Positions 11,342 to 24,217 of a stretch of 64,000 bases of DNA are shown in pieces. Position 1 is the first letter of the stretch; each line of letters begins with the position of its first letter. The notes under the pieces are model-generated. The model saw only the letters and a list, made by a program, of their open reading frames with translations. It did not search any database and had not been told where the DNA came from. This stretch comes from Davidsoniella eucalypti (taxonomy: Eukaryota; Ascomycota; Sordariomycetes; Microascales; Ceratocystidaceae): the NCBI GenBank assembly GCA_004009845.1, contig RMBW01000041.1, forward strand, positions 62,001 through 126,000, in the 5' to 3' direction. A program made the translations under genes and the position numbers.

Positions 11342-14300
11342 GAAGCCTTCTTTGGTGCTATTTCCTTCAGTCTATGGGATTTCAGACGAGACGGGGAGCA
11401 GGATCGTTACGGGTCTGGAAAGGAAACGCAGACACACGTACAACACGGGGCTGGGCAGAAAGAGGACGAGAGTTGTTTGAGGTATGAGATCAACTACAGG
11501 CCTGAGAGATATCACATACGGCGAGAGTAGGATGTGTGATACGATGGGCGTGTCCTCTAGAAGGAACTAGCGGTCTGGTCTACGACAAAGGGCAATATTT
11601 CTGTTGCTACCTTTATAAATATGAAATATCCTCGCCGTTCATTGGCTTCATGCGCGGTCTTTTCATTCGCACCAGCGATTGTCGGGCGCACGCCACAGTT
11701 TTGCCCTCTTTTCTATCGTTTTTTGAGGACGGGTGATAGCAATCGCGCACTTGGATTTTGACGGCCCTCACTCACCAATCATGTTGGGCTTTCTCTGTGT
11801 CACTTGAACAAAAGAGCCGCTACAGCCACCTAAGGCTGACTGGATCTTGTGACCACGACAATATATTTATTTGAAGCATAAGATAGCCTCGTTAATCTCA
11901 CGGATGGAAAGCATGAAGATGCGATATCTTATCTACGCCACGAAGCAGGTCTTGGGTACAGACTTAGGGTTTTGATGCTTCGGACCTGATGGAATACATA
12001 TGATGAAACTCGAGGCGCAATTAGCTGCCTCAGAGTGCTCTCCGCGGAGCCAGGAAGGAAAATCGAGACTTGTCTTGAAATCCTGCAATGGCGTTGACTG
12101 AGGTGATGGAATAAGCGTAAGACTCAGGCCACCTGATCCACCAAGTTTAGCAGAAATGCTACGGATCAACAGAGCTTGAATCTATACGAAGGAGCATGTG
12201 TCATTCATATTTATGAGCCATGGCCAAGCTATGTCGTTGTTGTTGCTGTAATTGGCCATGACCAATCAAAGTCGGAGACGGAGTGGGACAACCCAAAAAG
12301 GGCTCCGGTGGGAAGAGTTTCTTTTCTTTTTTTTGTTCGGTTCAACTCAATTTAGGCTGACGTTTTATTCCTTTCTGACAGGTATTCAACGACGCTAAAA
12401 TAATTACGATGGAAGTTATTTTCCTCTTATAGGCTAGTTAAACGAAAGTAACCCGAAGCCTTCAAAACTAGGCGCAACAAGTAGATAAAAAAAATGTGCG
12501 CCTAAGGAGACGTTAAGTGGCAGTTATTATATGTCATACTCGATCAGTGAACGCTATGGAAACATTATGATATCCAGGGGGGGCAAAAGGGTCAGATGTT
12601 GGCAGTTATCTTCTCGTTCGATTGCTTTCTTGTCATGCAGGCAGTAGGGGAGTATCCCAGAGTAGCATAATGGAAATAGATAGGGTCAGCGTAACGTCGA
12701 GGAGCAAGAGAACAGCATCTAGTATGTATTATATTAGAAATACATGTTCTGTGGTTTGTTAAGTAAAGTAAGGATTGAGTCGGCGTCATTCTGGACCATG
12801 AAGATCTGGATGGTGCAGATTTGACCTAGATGAAGAGTCATTAAGATCGATGGAAGCAAGGAAACTAGTGACGGAATTTAGTGCTGTATGATTACAAAGA
12901 TAAGAATACTGTATAGCCACTCTTAACTTGGAAAAAAATATGGAAACCGCTGAAAAGAATCACGGCCTGATAATGACCAAGTATGTCTCCGAATAACCCA
13001 GTGATATACATATCTGACAGTCTGCGTAGGAGCCTCCAGTTGCGTCTTTCCGATCCAGTCTGAATATCGGTCAAATGCGGTGGCGTAACTCGTTTGTTAT
13101 ATTTCGGAACTACATTCGTTGTGTATATGCTGTAGAATTACTACGTATGCGACTACATACAGTTTTGAACAACTATGCATCTATCTTCAAGCTGGTGTCA
13201 CGTCATATTCTTTCTGATATCACCTGTATTTACAAATTCGACTTGGACCTGCTTACGCTTACAGAGCCCGTATTCACTGTTCGTACATAGTAGAAGCATA
13301 ATAGCGACAAGGAACTCTCTATAGCTCGGGTAAAAGCAATCGTTCTGTTTGCGTGGCGGCGCCTTGTCCTTGTGTTATGAGACAGAGAGAGAGAAAAAAA
13401 AAAAGCCTGTGTCACGGCGACTTTAAGCACTATTTAGAACTAATGTATTTTGAATTATCTGAGACTTTGACATATTCCCTTGCTCTTGTCTTCTCCTTCA
13501 CCGTTTTTTTATTATTAATTCTATAGCATCAGCTGTCTCTTGGCTGCATAAATCTAGTCTTTCTCGTTATCATTTGGCTTCCTCAGGCACGCGGCGTGAT
13601 TTTTTTTGTTTACTGTCATCTCATTAGTCAAATTGTACATGTGAATTGTGTGTGGCTAAATAGTTACTCGTAGTTTTTTTTCCTTTTCTTTTCTTTTTCT
13701 GTTGTTAAACGCCGAGACCAGTGTTAGTGCTATCTAGTTAGTTCTATAAGATTAATTGTAGAATGCCAAGCTCTGGGACACAGAAGCGCCATCGTTCCAT
13801 TGTCAGTGCAAGGTTAGTTGGTATTGACGCCTATAACTACAGGGGACTCACACCTGAAGGCACCTGAAGGCCGCTTAGAGGGTTTTTGACGCCTGATGGC
13901 TCCTAAACTCGTAGGCTGCTAAGCGATGCCATAGAACGGAGAGATATTTCATCCATCCGCCCCGGTTTGAAATTGTTGGCTTAATTTAATTGTTTTTTTG
14001 CTGCACTTGAAATGCTGACGAATTGTCCCTGCTTTGAAATTGGTACAAGAAAAGCCATTAGCAGTAGAAATAACGACCCTGATATTTCTGATAGACGGAC
14101 CGGAAGTCTCTGCAGCAAAAAGCACTCCGGCTCCTGTCCAATCAGTAGAAAATTAGCGTATCTGCAGGCTTGCATTTCAGCGTGTTAGTTTCTGTTTTTG
14201 GTGTCGTTCAAAATCCGATGGTTTTTTTTTTGTTTGTTTGTTAAACCGAGCCCGTAATAATAAGACTTGCGCAATATTCGGATTCGCTTTCTCTTTTGCT

Positions 14301-14657
14301 AGGTAAAAAAACAATAAAAAAAAAACAATAAAAAAAGCACCATGATACAGCGTACTTTAATTAGTAAGAATCGAGAAACGGAACGTCCTTTTGTTTCCTT
14401 GTCCGTTCGGGACTCTGGACAATCAGATTAATACTGGAATACTACGTAGATTTCTTTTCTCTGTTCGCTTCTTGTTCGCTTCCCAAGTCTGAGCTGGAGA
14501 AGCTAAAAGAGAAGTCCGCCTAGACCCCCCCTTCACGGTCCGCCATCCGACTTCTATATAACAAGTCTTGCCCGCCCATTTCCACAAACTACATCTTCTT
14601 CTCTTCGTCCGCTTATACATTCCACCATACCATCTCCCATTCAGATTTCGTTTGGTC
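11342..14657. other. 3.3-kb intergenic region
   Basis: Contains the 3' end of the CDC26-like gene and the promoter of the DHA2 transporter. A perfect 10-bp tandem duplication (cacctgaagg twice, 13851-13870) and many poly-T/poly-A runs are visible. Open frames are short and unrelated to known proteins. No RNA gene recognised. Confidence 0.5.
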
Positions 14658-16478
14658 ATGGCGTCAGACACAGAATCCGATACCCGCTCCGGCACCTTCG
14701 TTAGCCCCGACGATGTCCGCTCACCGACTCCCAAGCCCGAGGAGGCTATTGCTTCCAACCAAACAGACACTATCGTCTCCGCCCCCTTAGCCTCTAGTGC
14801 CGCTGCCGGCACCGAGAAGACGCCCGAGGGAGGAGATGCTGAAGTCCCGTTCGAGCCCTCAAATCGCTTCATGCTGGCCTTTGCGGCCATGATGACCTTG
14901 GCCATGGCCGTTGCCCTCGACGCCACAACGCTCTCCGTGGCTCTGGCCACCATGAGCAAGCAGATCGGCGGTACGGCGCTACAGGCCTTCTGGTCCGGCA
15001 CTAGTTTTCTGCTGGCCAGCACTGTAGTCCAGCCAACCGTCGCCGCTTTGAGTTCCGTCTTTGGTCGCAAGAACGTAAGTCCCTGTTTGTTTCCACACGC
15101 CTGTCAGCTCACTGGTACTAACCATCTATATCAGGTCATCTATATCGCTGTTGTCTTCTTTGCCGCTGGATCTCTGGTCGCTGCTCTTGCCAACACCTTC
15201 ACCGTCATCATCCTCGGCCGTACCATCCAGGGTATCGGCGGCGGTGGGCTGCTGGCCCTGATCGAAGTCGTCATCACCGATCTCGTACCACTGGCTGTTC
15301 GGGGACAGTACTTCTCTATGTTGTCCGGTGTCTGGGCTCTAGGTACTGTGGCGGGCCCGCTAGTCGGCGCTGCCTTTGCGGAAGAAGCCACCTGGCGCTG
15401 GATCTTCTGGGTCAACCTGCCGATGATCGGCGTTGGTGCCAGCATGGTCTTCATCTTCCTCAACCAGGAGCCGCTGCCCGGCGATTTCTTCACCAAGCTG
15501 TGCCGCATCGACTGGGTCGGCAGTGGTCTGTTCACTACTGGCAGCACCGCTTTCCTGTTCGGCCTGTCGACCGGTGGCGTCATGTACGACTGGAGCTCGT
15601 GGCGGTGCCTGCTGCCGCTCATCCTCGGATTCGTCCTTATGGGCGTCTTCCTGTACTGGGAATTCAACTATGCCGCCGAGCCTCTGATCAACCGTGGCTT
15701 GTTCAACAACTGGAGCATCATCGTCGCCTATATCCAGTCCATTCTACACGGCGCCCTGCTATGGAGTATCCTGTACTTTGTGCTTCTGTACTACCAGGGT
15801 GTCAAGTTCTATTCACCTGTCGACTCGGCTCTGGCTGCGCTTCCCGAAACTCTCACGGTCGCTCCGGCCGCCGCCGTTGTTGGTTTCGTTGTCGCCAAGA
15901 CCGGCAAGTACCGCTGGGCCATCTGGGCCGGCTGGGGCATCGCCACGCTGGGCTCCGGTCTCCTTCTACTCCTCGGTCCCGACACCTCCGTGCCGCAATG
16001 GATCTTCCTGAACCTGCCCGTGGGTGTCGGCAGTGGAATGCTGTTCCCTGCCGTCGGTCTAGCCATCCAAGCCTCGTGCTCGGCCGCTCTCAACGACCAA
16101 GCCGCCGCTTTCTTCTCCTTCCTGCGTACCTTTGGCCAGTCGATTGGCGTGGCTACCAGTGGTGTCATCTTCCAGAACGCCTTCAAGAGCAAGTTGCAGG
16201 ACCTGCCGCTGTGGGCCGATCAAGCCTCCGAGCTCTCGGCCGAGGCCACCACCGTGGTCGAGATCATCAAGGCGATGGCCGATAGCGAGGCTAAGACTCA
16301 GTTGGTCCAGGCCTACTCCGATGCTATGCATAGCATATACTACCAGCTAATTGCTTTTTCCGCTCTATGCTTTGCCCTTTCGTGGACGATGAAGGGATAC
16401 TCCCTGGATCAGAAGCATGAGACCAACCAGAAGCTGGTTGATAAGCCCAAGGTCGCTGACTCTGAGAAGGCCTTGTAA
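14658..16478 (+). CDS. DHA2-type major facilitator superfamily drug/toxin transporter
   Basis: Exons 14658-15074 and 15135-16478. The 60-nt intron is in frame and stop-free, so it could be misread as coding; donor gtaagt and acceptor atatcag support its removal. 586 residues. About 70 hydrophilic N-terminal residues rich in Ser, Thr and Pro precede about 14 hydrophobic segments. Signatures: ALDATTLSVAL in TM1, GRTIQGIGGGGLLAL (motif B region), RWIFWVNLPMIG, and a short basic/acidic C-tail. Relatives are proton-coupled efflux pumps of the plasma membrane, exporting fungicides or secondary metabolites. The substrate cannot be read from sequence, and no biosynthetic cluster is adjacent. The start Met follows a pyrimidine-rich leader. 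Confidence 0.9.
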   Translation: MASDTESDTRSGTFVSPDDVRSPTPKPEEAIASNQTDTIVSAPLASSAAAGTEKTPEGGDAEVPFEPSNRFMLAFAAMMTLAMAVALDATTLSVALATMSKQIGGTALQAFWSGTSFLLASTVVQPTVAALSSVFGRKNVSPCLFPHACQLTGTNHLYQVIYIAVVFFAAGSLVAALANTFTVIILGRTIQGIGGGGLLALIEVVITDLVPLAVRGQYFSMLSGVWALGTVAGPLVGAAFAEEATWRWIFWVNLPMIGVGASMVFIFLNQEPLPGDFFTKLCRIDWVGSGLFTTGSTAFLFGLSTGGVMYDWSSWRCLLPLILGFVLMGVFLYWEFNYAAEPLINRGLFNNWSIIVAYIQSILHGALLWSILYFVLLYYQGVKFYSPVDSALAALPETLTVAPAAAVVGFVVAKTGKYRWAIWAGWGIATLGSGLLLLLGPDTSVPQWIFLNLPVGVGSGMLFPAVGLAIQASCSAALNDQAAAFFSFLRTFGQSIGVATSGVIFQNAFKSKLQDLPLWADQASELSAEATTVVEIIKAMADSEAKTQLVQAYSDAMHSIYYQLIAFSALCFALSWTMKGYSLDQKHETNQKLVDKPKVADSEKAL

Positions 16479-17077
16479 AAAAATTTAAAAAATATAGCCT
16501 CTAGAAGAAGGCTTGACTTAATGACTATCTCATCAATCTACCGTTGTTCTTTTTTTTTCTTTTTCTTTTTTTTCTTAGTTAGAATATAGAAATCACCTAG
16601 TAATCGCTATCTTTATTAATGTACTAATATTGAAAAAAAAATCTGATAAGATTAGATCAAACAACACTAATGTACCATGGGTTTTTTTTTTCACACCACA
16701 ACCATATAGTTGTAATTACAAAGTTTGAAACATGTATTAATTCCCGCGAAGAAAGTAAAGTTTGAAGAATTGACGAAAAAAAAAAGAATGATAGATGTGA
16801 TAAATATACAGAATGATAGCAAGTCTAGAGTTTGTACAATGTATACATAACAAGCAGCATGATATCATCGTTCTACATACGACGATGGTTTATATAACGC
16901 CCATTTCAATCCTCAATGTGATATCTCTATAAGCAGCTTTCCAATCTTTGTCTGGCCGGTTTAGGTGACTGGCGCGATATTAACAACAACATGGTAGCAA
17001 TAAGGAGCAAATCTTCTCTTCCCTATCCGCACGTCTGAGCCTAGTTGAAAATTCAATCTAGTCGTCTTCTTCCTGTT
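16479..17077. other. Convergent 3' spacer (599 bp)
   Basis: AT-rich spacer with long T and A runs between the ends of the MFS gene (+) and the phosphoesterase gene (-). It holds both 3' untranslated regions; nothing else recognised. Confidence 0.5.
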
Positions 17078-19322
17078 TTAACCGTTGTATGTCAAGTACG
17101 CGAAAAACAGAACCACCATCCATATCACACGCCATAGCGTTGCCCATAGTTCGCGCGCAATGAATCCCGCCGTGATGCGTGGTCTCGCCGACGCTGCGCG
17201 CCATAGTGACCCGTGACCTGTGACCGGCGGACCGTCAAATAGCTTGTCGCGGCTAATCTGAATGCGCGGTTCCTTGCCCGTCCATCCCCAGCCTTTATCA
17301 TGGCCACCGCCACTTGATCCACTACCGCTGCCGAGGTCGAGACCGCCGGAGACGGAAAAGTTGCTGTTGCGCTGCTTGTGGCGGTTGGTGTTACCGCCGC
17401 CTTGTAGAGAGCGGGAGAACGAGCTGGAACCGGATGAAGATAGACCACCTCCGTTAGTAGTGCTGCCATAGGGAGAGTTCTCGAAGTCGTCCATCTTCTT
17501 ATCCATGTATGCCGGGAGATATCCGCCGCCCGTGCCACGGTCGCTGCGAGCATCGCCATCGCCAATGAATGGGGTGAGCCGAAGAATGGGCACGAGGAAG
17601 GCGCGCACAGCCAGCGCAACCACCGTGAAGACAGCCATATAGATATAGGCAAAGTATGTGCGGATTTGGTTGGGCAAGAGACACAGATGCGTCTGCATGG
17701 TGGCCAGACGGTTTGTCGCCGCCGATTCCAACAATGAAGCGCCGGTCTCGTCCACGGGATTCCAGAGACTGACCATTAGGAAACCAGGCGTTGGCACACC
17801 CATGGCCATGCTCATCGACTTGACGGTGATCTCGCGCACATTGTCTTTGGAGTCCGAATGCACAAGCTCGCAGTAGTCATGATCGTCACCAGAGAAAACG
17901 TGCACAACATTCCCGATGCTCTGGATAAGGCGTACAGAGTCCTCTTCGCCGAGGACGTTCTGGTACTGGTATCCGCCGGTGACCGAGATGGCGTTCCGGA
18001 GATCGACGATGCGGCCTTTCTCCTCCTTGGGGTGCTTGGCTGGTGGCCAGTGCTCCCTCAAGGGACCGCACGGCGTTCCTGGCTGGCGGTACAAAGGTAC
18101 GTGAGTAAGGAGGATAGTCGGGAAATCGACAATGTCGGTGATATTGCGCGAAGGGGCACTATCAGCTTGGATATCGCCAGCCTCTTCGATGACATGCTCA
18201 TAGGGATTCGCCATGGGTACGCTGTTCCGAAAACGCAGCTCGTCGTCAATAGCATGGAGCTTTTTTTCTTTGACGTCCTCAAGGAATGTCCGGGATGGCT
18301 CGAAGATAGGCCGTAGTTTCTCTGGTGGCGCGCGGTCTGAAGTGCCGGCACTAAGCGACACAGTGTCCACGCTCACGATAGTGTGGTTGCCGATGATGTC
18401 GACGCGGTTCGGCTCACCAAAGTACGCTGCAAACCGGTCGCGCACCGAAACCTTGACGTCGGATCCAAAGCCGAGATCGTGATTTCCAGGAAGACTAGCA
18501 ACGACCTTGCGGCCATGGCTTGGGATATTGGCAAAGTTGCCTGGTTCGTAGGGCTTGAAGAATATATCGCTAAAGCGGTTATACTCCTGGAGCCAGAAGT
18601 CATCGCCGTAGCTCTTGAGCCACGATTTGACATAGTCAGCCTCGTTCTTGGGATGTGGCTTAGCCCACGAAGCATCTGCGAAGTCGCCGCGGTCCGTCTT
18701 CCACTCGCGGCCACCGTCGAAGAGGTCGCCAAGGAAGAACAGCGAGTCAGGCTCGAGCTGTGTTTGTAGCTCGTGGTATCCGCGCCGTAGATAGTTGTCG
18801 GTGATTTTCATGGTCAAAGGGTTGAGAGGCCACGGCCGCCCAGGATAAGAATGCGGATCGATGATTTGAGGGTCGGCAATGAAGATGAGGTGGTGTGGAT
18901 TGGCGTCCGCCGGCTGTACGAATGCGTGTTAGTATAAGTGTAGACAAGACAATATAGGGCGTGTCGTAGCTTACCCATTCTTCCCACTCGTCCCATAAGC
19001 AATGGTTTACTTTGTAGTAAAACACCCAGCGCTCGCCACGCAACAGTATGATCATCCATATGAATACCATGATGTGTGGAAAGCTGAAGATGTTCCGTAG
19101 ACTCAGATGGCGCCTGGCATACCACCAGATCTTGTGGAGAGACGCCATTAACGACGGCAATCCGGAAGTTCTGCCCATCTTCCACACGTTGGACGTGATT
19201 TCCGTCGCTATCTCAAGACAATCCTCGAATGGCGAGGTTCCCGAGTCATCGAACGGGTTCTTCTTGTCCAGGCCGCCGTCGATATGGCGATTGTTAGCCG
19301 CGTTCCGGGCGTTTTTTATCAT
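17078..19322 (-). CDS. Cdc1/Ted1/PGAP5-like ER metallophosphoesterase
   Basis: Minus-strand exons 18975-19322 and 17078-18913, phase 0, 727 residues. The N-terminus has a cytosolic segment and a membrane anchor near residues 75-95 (FPHIMVFIWMIILLRG). The calcineurin-like phosphoesterase domain follows: FIADPQIID, SLFFLGDLFDGGREW, ASLPGNHDLGFG, LLTHVPLYR and FSGDDHDYC supply the usual metal ligands. Two further hydrophobic segments lie in the C-terminal third (YIYMAVFTVVALAV and WRVIWMVVLFFAYL), separated by a long Gly/Ser-rich stretch. Yeast Cdc1 and Ted1 and mammalian PGAP5 remove ethanolamine phosphate from GPI anchors in the ER, which allows export of GPI proteins; the same role is inferred. 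The very C-terminus is hydrophobic and ends LTYNG. Which of the Cdc1 or Ted1 subgroups it belongs to needs a tree. Confidence 0.87.
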
Positions 19323-20394
19323 GGTAGCAGATGCGTTCTGGTGAGAAGGATATATGTGTCTTCTGTGTATGTGTGTCTCTCCCTCTATCGCCTTATCGCA
19401 CTCCCTGTCGGCAATAGTGCGTATGCAGTATGTAAGGAAGAGTAGATGAATGCAATTGGCAGCCGAGCAGACGAGCTACAGTGTTTGGTGGTTCGTACTG
19501 CAACGCGCTTGCTCGAGATGTGGCCGTCTGGGGCACTAAAGCCCCCCCCTTTGGTGAGCTAAGACGACAAAGAGCTTCTTATGTATCTCGTCGGTCGGCT
19601 CGAGGCGATCGGCTGGAGAGTCCAGATAGTCGAAATGGGGCAGAATAGGTCGTCGAAAGTTTTTGGTAGCTTCAGGGCGCCCGGATCATGAGAAATTGAT
19701 GTGGTCGAAAGTGTGTTTGTTGTTTCTGGGGTTGGTTGGGCAAAGGCAATCAAGTAGCAATAGTGCCAAGCTTAGACGACTACTCGGCAATTCTAGCACT
19801 AGAAGCTACAGACAGTGTGTAGGATCGAGATTCGCTGTTTAGGTGTCCATATAGCGACTGTTGTACAGATATAGCCCATATGTATATATTATAGAGGCTA
19901 ATTAATCACTAGTATGGGAATATAGCCCATTAACACGAAAACGAAGCAATGGAGATTCAACAGATGGCAAGACACAGCGCAAACGATAACGAACCGCCAA
20001 CTAGTAGGCGCTCAAAGGCTGATGAACACTGATGCTATATAGCTGAGGTCAAGAATGAACACTGGAAAAGAGCCTTCTTGGCTGTAATAGGTTGAAGCTT
20101 TAAGAAAAAAACATCGCCTGTAATTCTGGTTCTTGTGCCTGAATTCTAGGCGACCCCTGGCCACTGTGCTCGATTTAGGCGAGCTAAACAGCGTCTGCAC
20201 TGTTGAATTACTGCATAGAGTGTTACGTCACGAATTGCGCCACGCCTACATCAGGGCCTAACCATGCAACCCTGAAATATAACATACTAGGGTTTGGTTT
20301 ATATCATAAACTGTGAATTCATTAACTGCTATTGTCAAGCATTGTTTCCACTCCTGACCGTCATATATACGTATTGTTCCGCTGAAACATCCCT
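19323..20394. other. 1.1-kb upstream region of the phosphoesterase gene
   Basis: Lies between two minus-strand genes: promoter of the Cdc1/Ted1-like gene and 3' end of the beta-glucosidase gene. It includes a CT/GT-rich leader just upstream of 19322. No coding or RNA signal. Confidence 0.5.
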
Positions 20395-23265
20395 TTAGAA
20401 GATCCAAGTGAACGTCTTCTTGACCTCGAACTTAGCTGTGCGTCTGATGTCAGTAGCAGAGGCACCGATCAGCAATTCAAAGGTGCCCTCCTCGGCAACC
20501 CACGCCCTAGCTAAGTTATCGTAGTATCCAACCGCGTGCTTGTCTAGAGCCACTCTGAAGTGCTTAGTCGCGCCGGCATCTAGGCTAACCTTTTCAAAGG
20601 CAACGAGCTCCTTCTCGGGTCTCGGCAGGCGGGACTTCTCATCGCGGACGTAGAACTGGACAGTCTCGGAGCCGTCGACAACGCCAGTGTTGCTAATGGC
20701 CAGGGTCACCTCGATGACACCCGTCTCGGTCAGACCGCCGCTGCTAAGCTCTGGACGGCCGTACTCAAAGTCGGTGTAGGACAGGCCATGGCCGAAGGGG
20801 AACAATGGCGCAATGTTGACACGCTCGTAATGGCGGTATCCAATGAAAAGACCCTCGCCATAAACGACACTCCGGTCCTCGCCGGGCCAGTTGTGGAAGG
20901 CCGGCGTATCCTCGATGCGCTTAGGCCATGTACACTATATATGAGGGTGAGTGTTAGTGACTGCTACATTAAAACATGGACATATGCCAAAGTTTGAAGA
21001 GAATAAATGCGTTGTACTTACCGGAAGCTTGCCGCTGGGGTTCTTGAATCCAAATAGAACATCGGCAAGAGCATTTCCCGATTCCTGTCCTTGGTACCAA
21101 CCCTGAAGAATGGCGGGGACACGGTCGGCCCATGGCATAGAAACAGGACTGCCGGACTGATTGACGACGATAGTGTTGGGGTTCGCTGCCAAGATAGCCT
21201 CCACTAGGCGATCCTGGCTACCATCGACGGGGAGATCCATAGTCTTGCGATCGTAGCCTTCAGACTCCCACTCGCCATCTAGACCAACAACGACAATGGC
21301 CACATCGGCCTTCTTAGCCTCGGCCACAGCCTCGGCAATGAAGTTGGTGTTATCTTCCTCCATGAAGCCAATACGGCAACCACCGTACTCGTGTGTCATG
21401 TTGATCTCCTTCTGTCTCTTCACTGGACGCACCTCGTTGGTGATCTCTACGCGGATATCAACTGCTTTACCAGCAACCATATGCACCTTAACAACTGTGT
21501 CCTTGGAACCGTGGAACATGGCATCACCACTCTCGGTCCAATTCGACAGGTCGACTGTTAAGACATCATCGACGAACAATCGACCAGCGCCGACAGACAT
21601 GAAGCTTAGCTCATGCAGACCAGTAGAAGGTGGGGTTATGAACGTGCGCACTAGAGCGCTCCATTTAGTGTTAGCAAGCTCTTGTGGCGCTGAGTCCCAA
21701 AGGTACAGATCAGTGTTGGGGCGGTGCTGAGTGACCACAGGCTCGCCAGCAAACTTGTCACCCTTGAACCAATGCATAGTGATACCCGGGACGCCCTTAT
21801 CGGTGGTGCAGAAGGGAGTTGCTACAGGAAGCCACTTGTGAATGCGAGCACCCTGAGCATAGAAGACCTCCTTCTCAGCCACGGCCTTGATGCTATCTAA
21901 GGGAGCAGTGGTATAGTAAGGGTTCAGACTAGCAGAGCCACCGCCACCGGCCACAGCGCGGCCAGCATTAGGTCCAATTACGGCAATAGAAGTGGTCTTG
22001 TGGTTGATGGGTAGCAGATTGCCGTCGTTCTTCAAAAGAGTCAACCCCTCGGCGCCAAGGCGGCGAATAAGATCACGTGTTTCTGGGCGATCATCTTCAC
22101 GCTCAGGCTCTTCGGGAGTTAGATCGGAGCCCTTGAGGCGAGAGACAAGAGTAAGGACATTCTCAGCAGCTTTGTCAATATCGGCCTGGTCAATCTTGCC
22201 GTCTTTAAGAGCCTGGACAAGTTTCTCGTATCGCCACTTATCAGAGTTGGGGAATTCGATATCGCAGCCGGCTTGGATAGATTCGACGGTTGAGTTGATG
22301 CCAGTCCAGTCAGACATGACAGTTCTGTATCCAGTATCTGTCAGCACATGAGTATGCCCTTGGTTAAATTTATTGCAACTTACCCATTGTAACCCCATTC
22401 GCCGCGGAGGATGTCCTTGAGAGTGTGCGTGTTCATATCAGCATGGAAGCCGTTGATAGAATTGTATGAGGTCATGAGCGCCCATGGGTTGGCTTCACGG
22501 ATGGCGATCTCGAAAGGCTTTAGGTACAGTTCACGCAGCGGACGTTCCTGGATGATAGCGTTGACCGTCATGCGATCAGTCTCTTGCTCGTTGGCCACAA
22601 AGTCTACGAGAGTGTTAGCATCCGAACAGACATTACAAATATATTGCGAGCTTACGCTTGATAGTGGCAGCAACGCCAGAGTCCTGAAGACCCTTGATGT
22701 ATTGCGCCGCCAACTTTCCAGTTAATAAAGGATCCTCGGAGAAAGACTCAAAGTTGCGGCCGCCTAGTGGGTGACGATGCAAGCAGACAGTAGGTGCAAG
22801 TAGGACATTTCCGGACCGGGCCTTTGCCTCTTGCGCCAGATGTTGACCAACTTCGTACAATAGGCTCTTGTTCCAAGACGCCGCAAGCGAGATACCACAG
22901 GGAAAGAGGGCAGCCTAACTCATGTTAATCGTCATATGCGGTGTGTAGAGGTAACGGCAGATACTTCTTACCTTGGTACCACCAACAAAGATACTGCCGC
23001 GCGCACCGTTCGGGCCATCAGTCACTTTGATAGCAGGAATGTTCTTTTCAGGAATGGCGGCAGTTCTCCAAAAGTCAACGGCAGTGAGCAGAGAAACCTT
23101 TTCCTCGAGCGTCAGAGACTTTACCTGCGCCTTTGCAACTGCTCTATAGTCCTTTTTGTTGAAGTGCTGGTCCACAAAGATTGAGTCTGTCTGTGTGTGC
23201 GTAGGCGTACCAACGCAGGAGGCAGAGGAGCTAGGAGGCTCCTGTGCGCTCTGAATATGGACCAT
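20395..23265 (-). CDS. Glycoside hydrolase family 3 beta-glucosidase with PA14 insert
   Basis: Minus-strand exons 22972-23265, 22656-22914, 22384-22603, 21022-22324 and 20395-20934, with all phases consistent; 871 residues. Order: GH3 N-domain (TLEEKVSLLTAVDFWRT, KVTDGPNGARG, GRNFESFSEDP, KHFVANEQE), catalytic nucleophile Asp263 in TVMSDWTG, GH3 C-domain interrupted by a PA14-like domain (about residues 400-550), then the fibronectin III-like tail (FPFGHGLSYTDFEY onward). Beta-glucosidases of this layout release glucose from cellobiose or aryl glucosides. The chosen start MVHIQSAQ gives no signal peptide, so an intracellular enzyme is inferred. An in-frame upstream Met at 23442 would add a hydrophobic leader (MKLPFSLLLGLFHSHFLL), so secretion cannot be excluded without transcript data. 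Confidence 0.9.
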
Positions 23266-24145
23266 TATAGCAAAATATGTGTTGTCGAAGAAGGGATATA
23301 GACAGAGTCTCTTCGGGTGTAGGAATGCGGTATATAGAGTATGGCGGAGAGTGGAATAAGATGGAATAGATAGAAGAGTATAGAGAAGAAAATGAGAATG
23401 GAAGAGTCCCAGCAAGAGGGAAAAGGGCAGCTTCATATACACAGCAAAAAAACACAGACAAAGTACAGAACAAAGCTACGCTATTATGAACTACTACCAG
23501 GCCGGCGCTTGTCACTGCCAGATTAGAAAGGATTGCTATCTACCACGAGGAGGGTGGGTTTGCAAAGAAGGCGGCCGGTATAGCTACGCCGGCCGGGGTG
23601 TCATAGTATCAGCCATAGCGCCCTACCAATGGACTTGACAGCCTAGTTTGATAAGAGGACATAGTATATAGACATAGTATATAGAGCTGTTGGCTGGAAG
23701 GTCCATCACAAAGGCGGTCTTTAAACCATGGTGTGCCAGCCTGCATCTCTGAAACTGATTCCACACGATCTTCACGATATCGGCACGGCAAATTCATGGT
23801 AGAATAAAACAAAATATATATACTATTGTATTGTGATATCGCGACGCCCACCGTTGAATTTTCCGCTTACAAGAAATCAAGACATGTCCTTGTCATGGCA
23901 ATCCATAAGGCGCTTGAGTGGACGGCTATTGCTGTTTTGGGAACGGGGTGAGGAGGCTCAGGAACGTGTTGTGCCGATACTCTGCCAGGAATTTGCCGGC
24001 CAATTGCACCAGTTACTGTTGGTCATGACATCAGCCAGCCCAGGTTGTCGGTAAAAAAAACTTATAAGTGCGGCTCATCCTACCTGTCCAAGACGCTGTT
24101 TTCCAGGTATTTTTGAGGTCACGCGCTACCTCGTCTCCTATTGTC

Positions 24146-24217
24146 TCTATTCTCAATGCGTGTGCTCTTAGTGCTTTAAGTAGACGTTAAAATAATCAAA
24201 TCAAATCTATCCTCAAT
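24146..24217 (+). mobile_element. Short LINE 3'-tail footprint (copy 2)
   Basis: Element 24158-24205 (48 bp) ends tagacgttaaaataatcaaa tcaaa. It is flanked by tctattctcaat (24146-24157) and tctatcctcaat (24206-24217), an 11 of 12 direct repeat. It shares its 5' part with copy 1 (gcgtgtgctcttagtgcttt against gcgtcgtatgatcttggtga), which shows that the common sequence extends beyond the simple tail. Confidence 0.65.
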
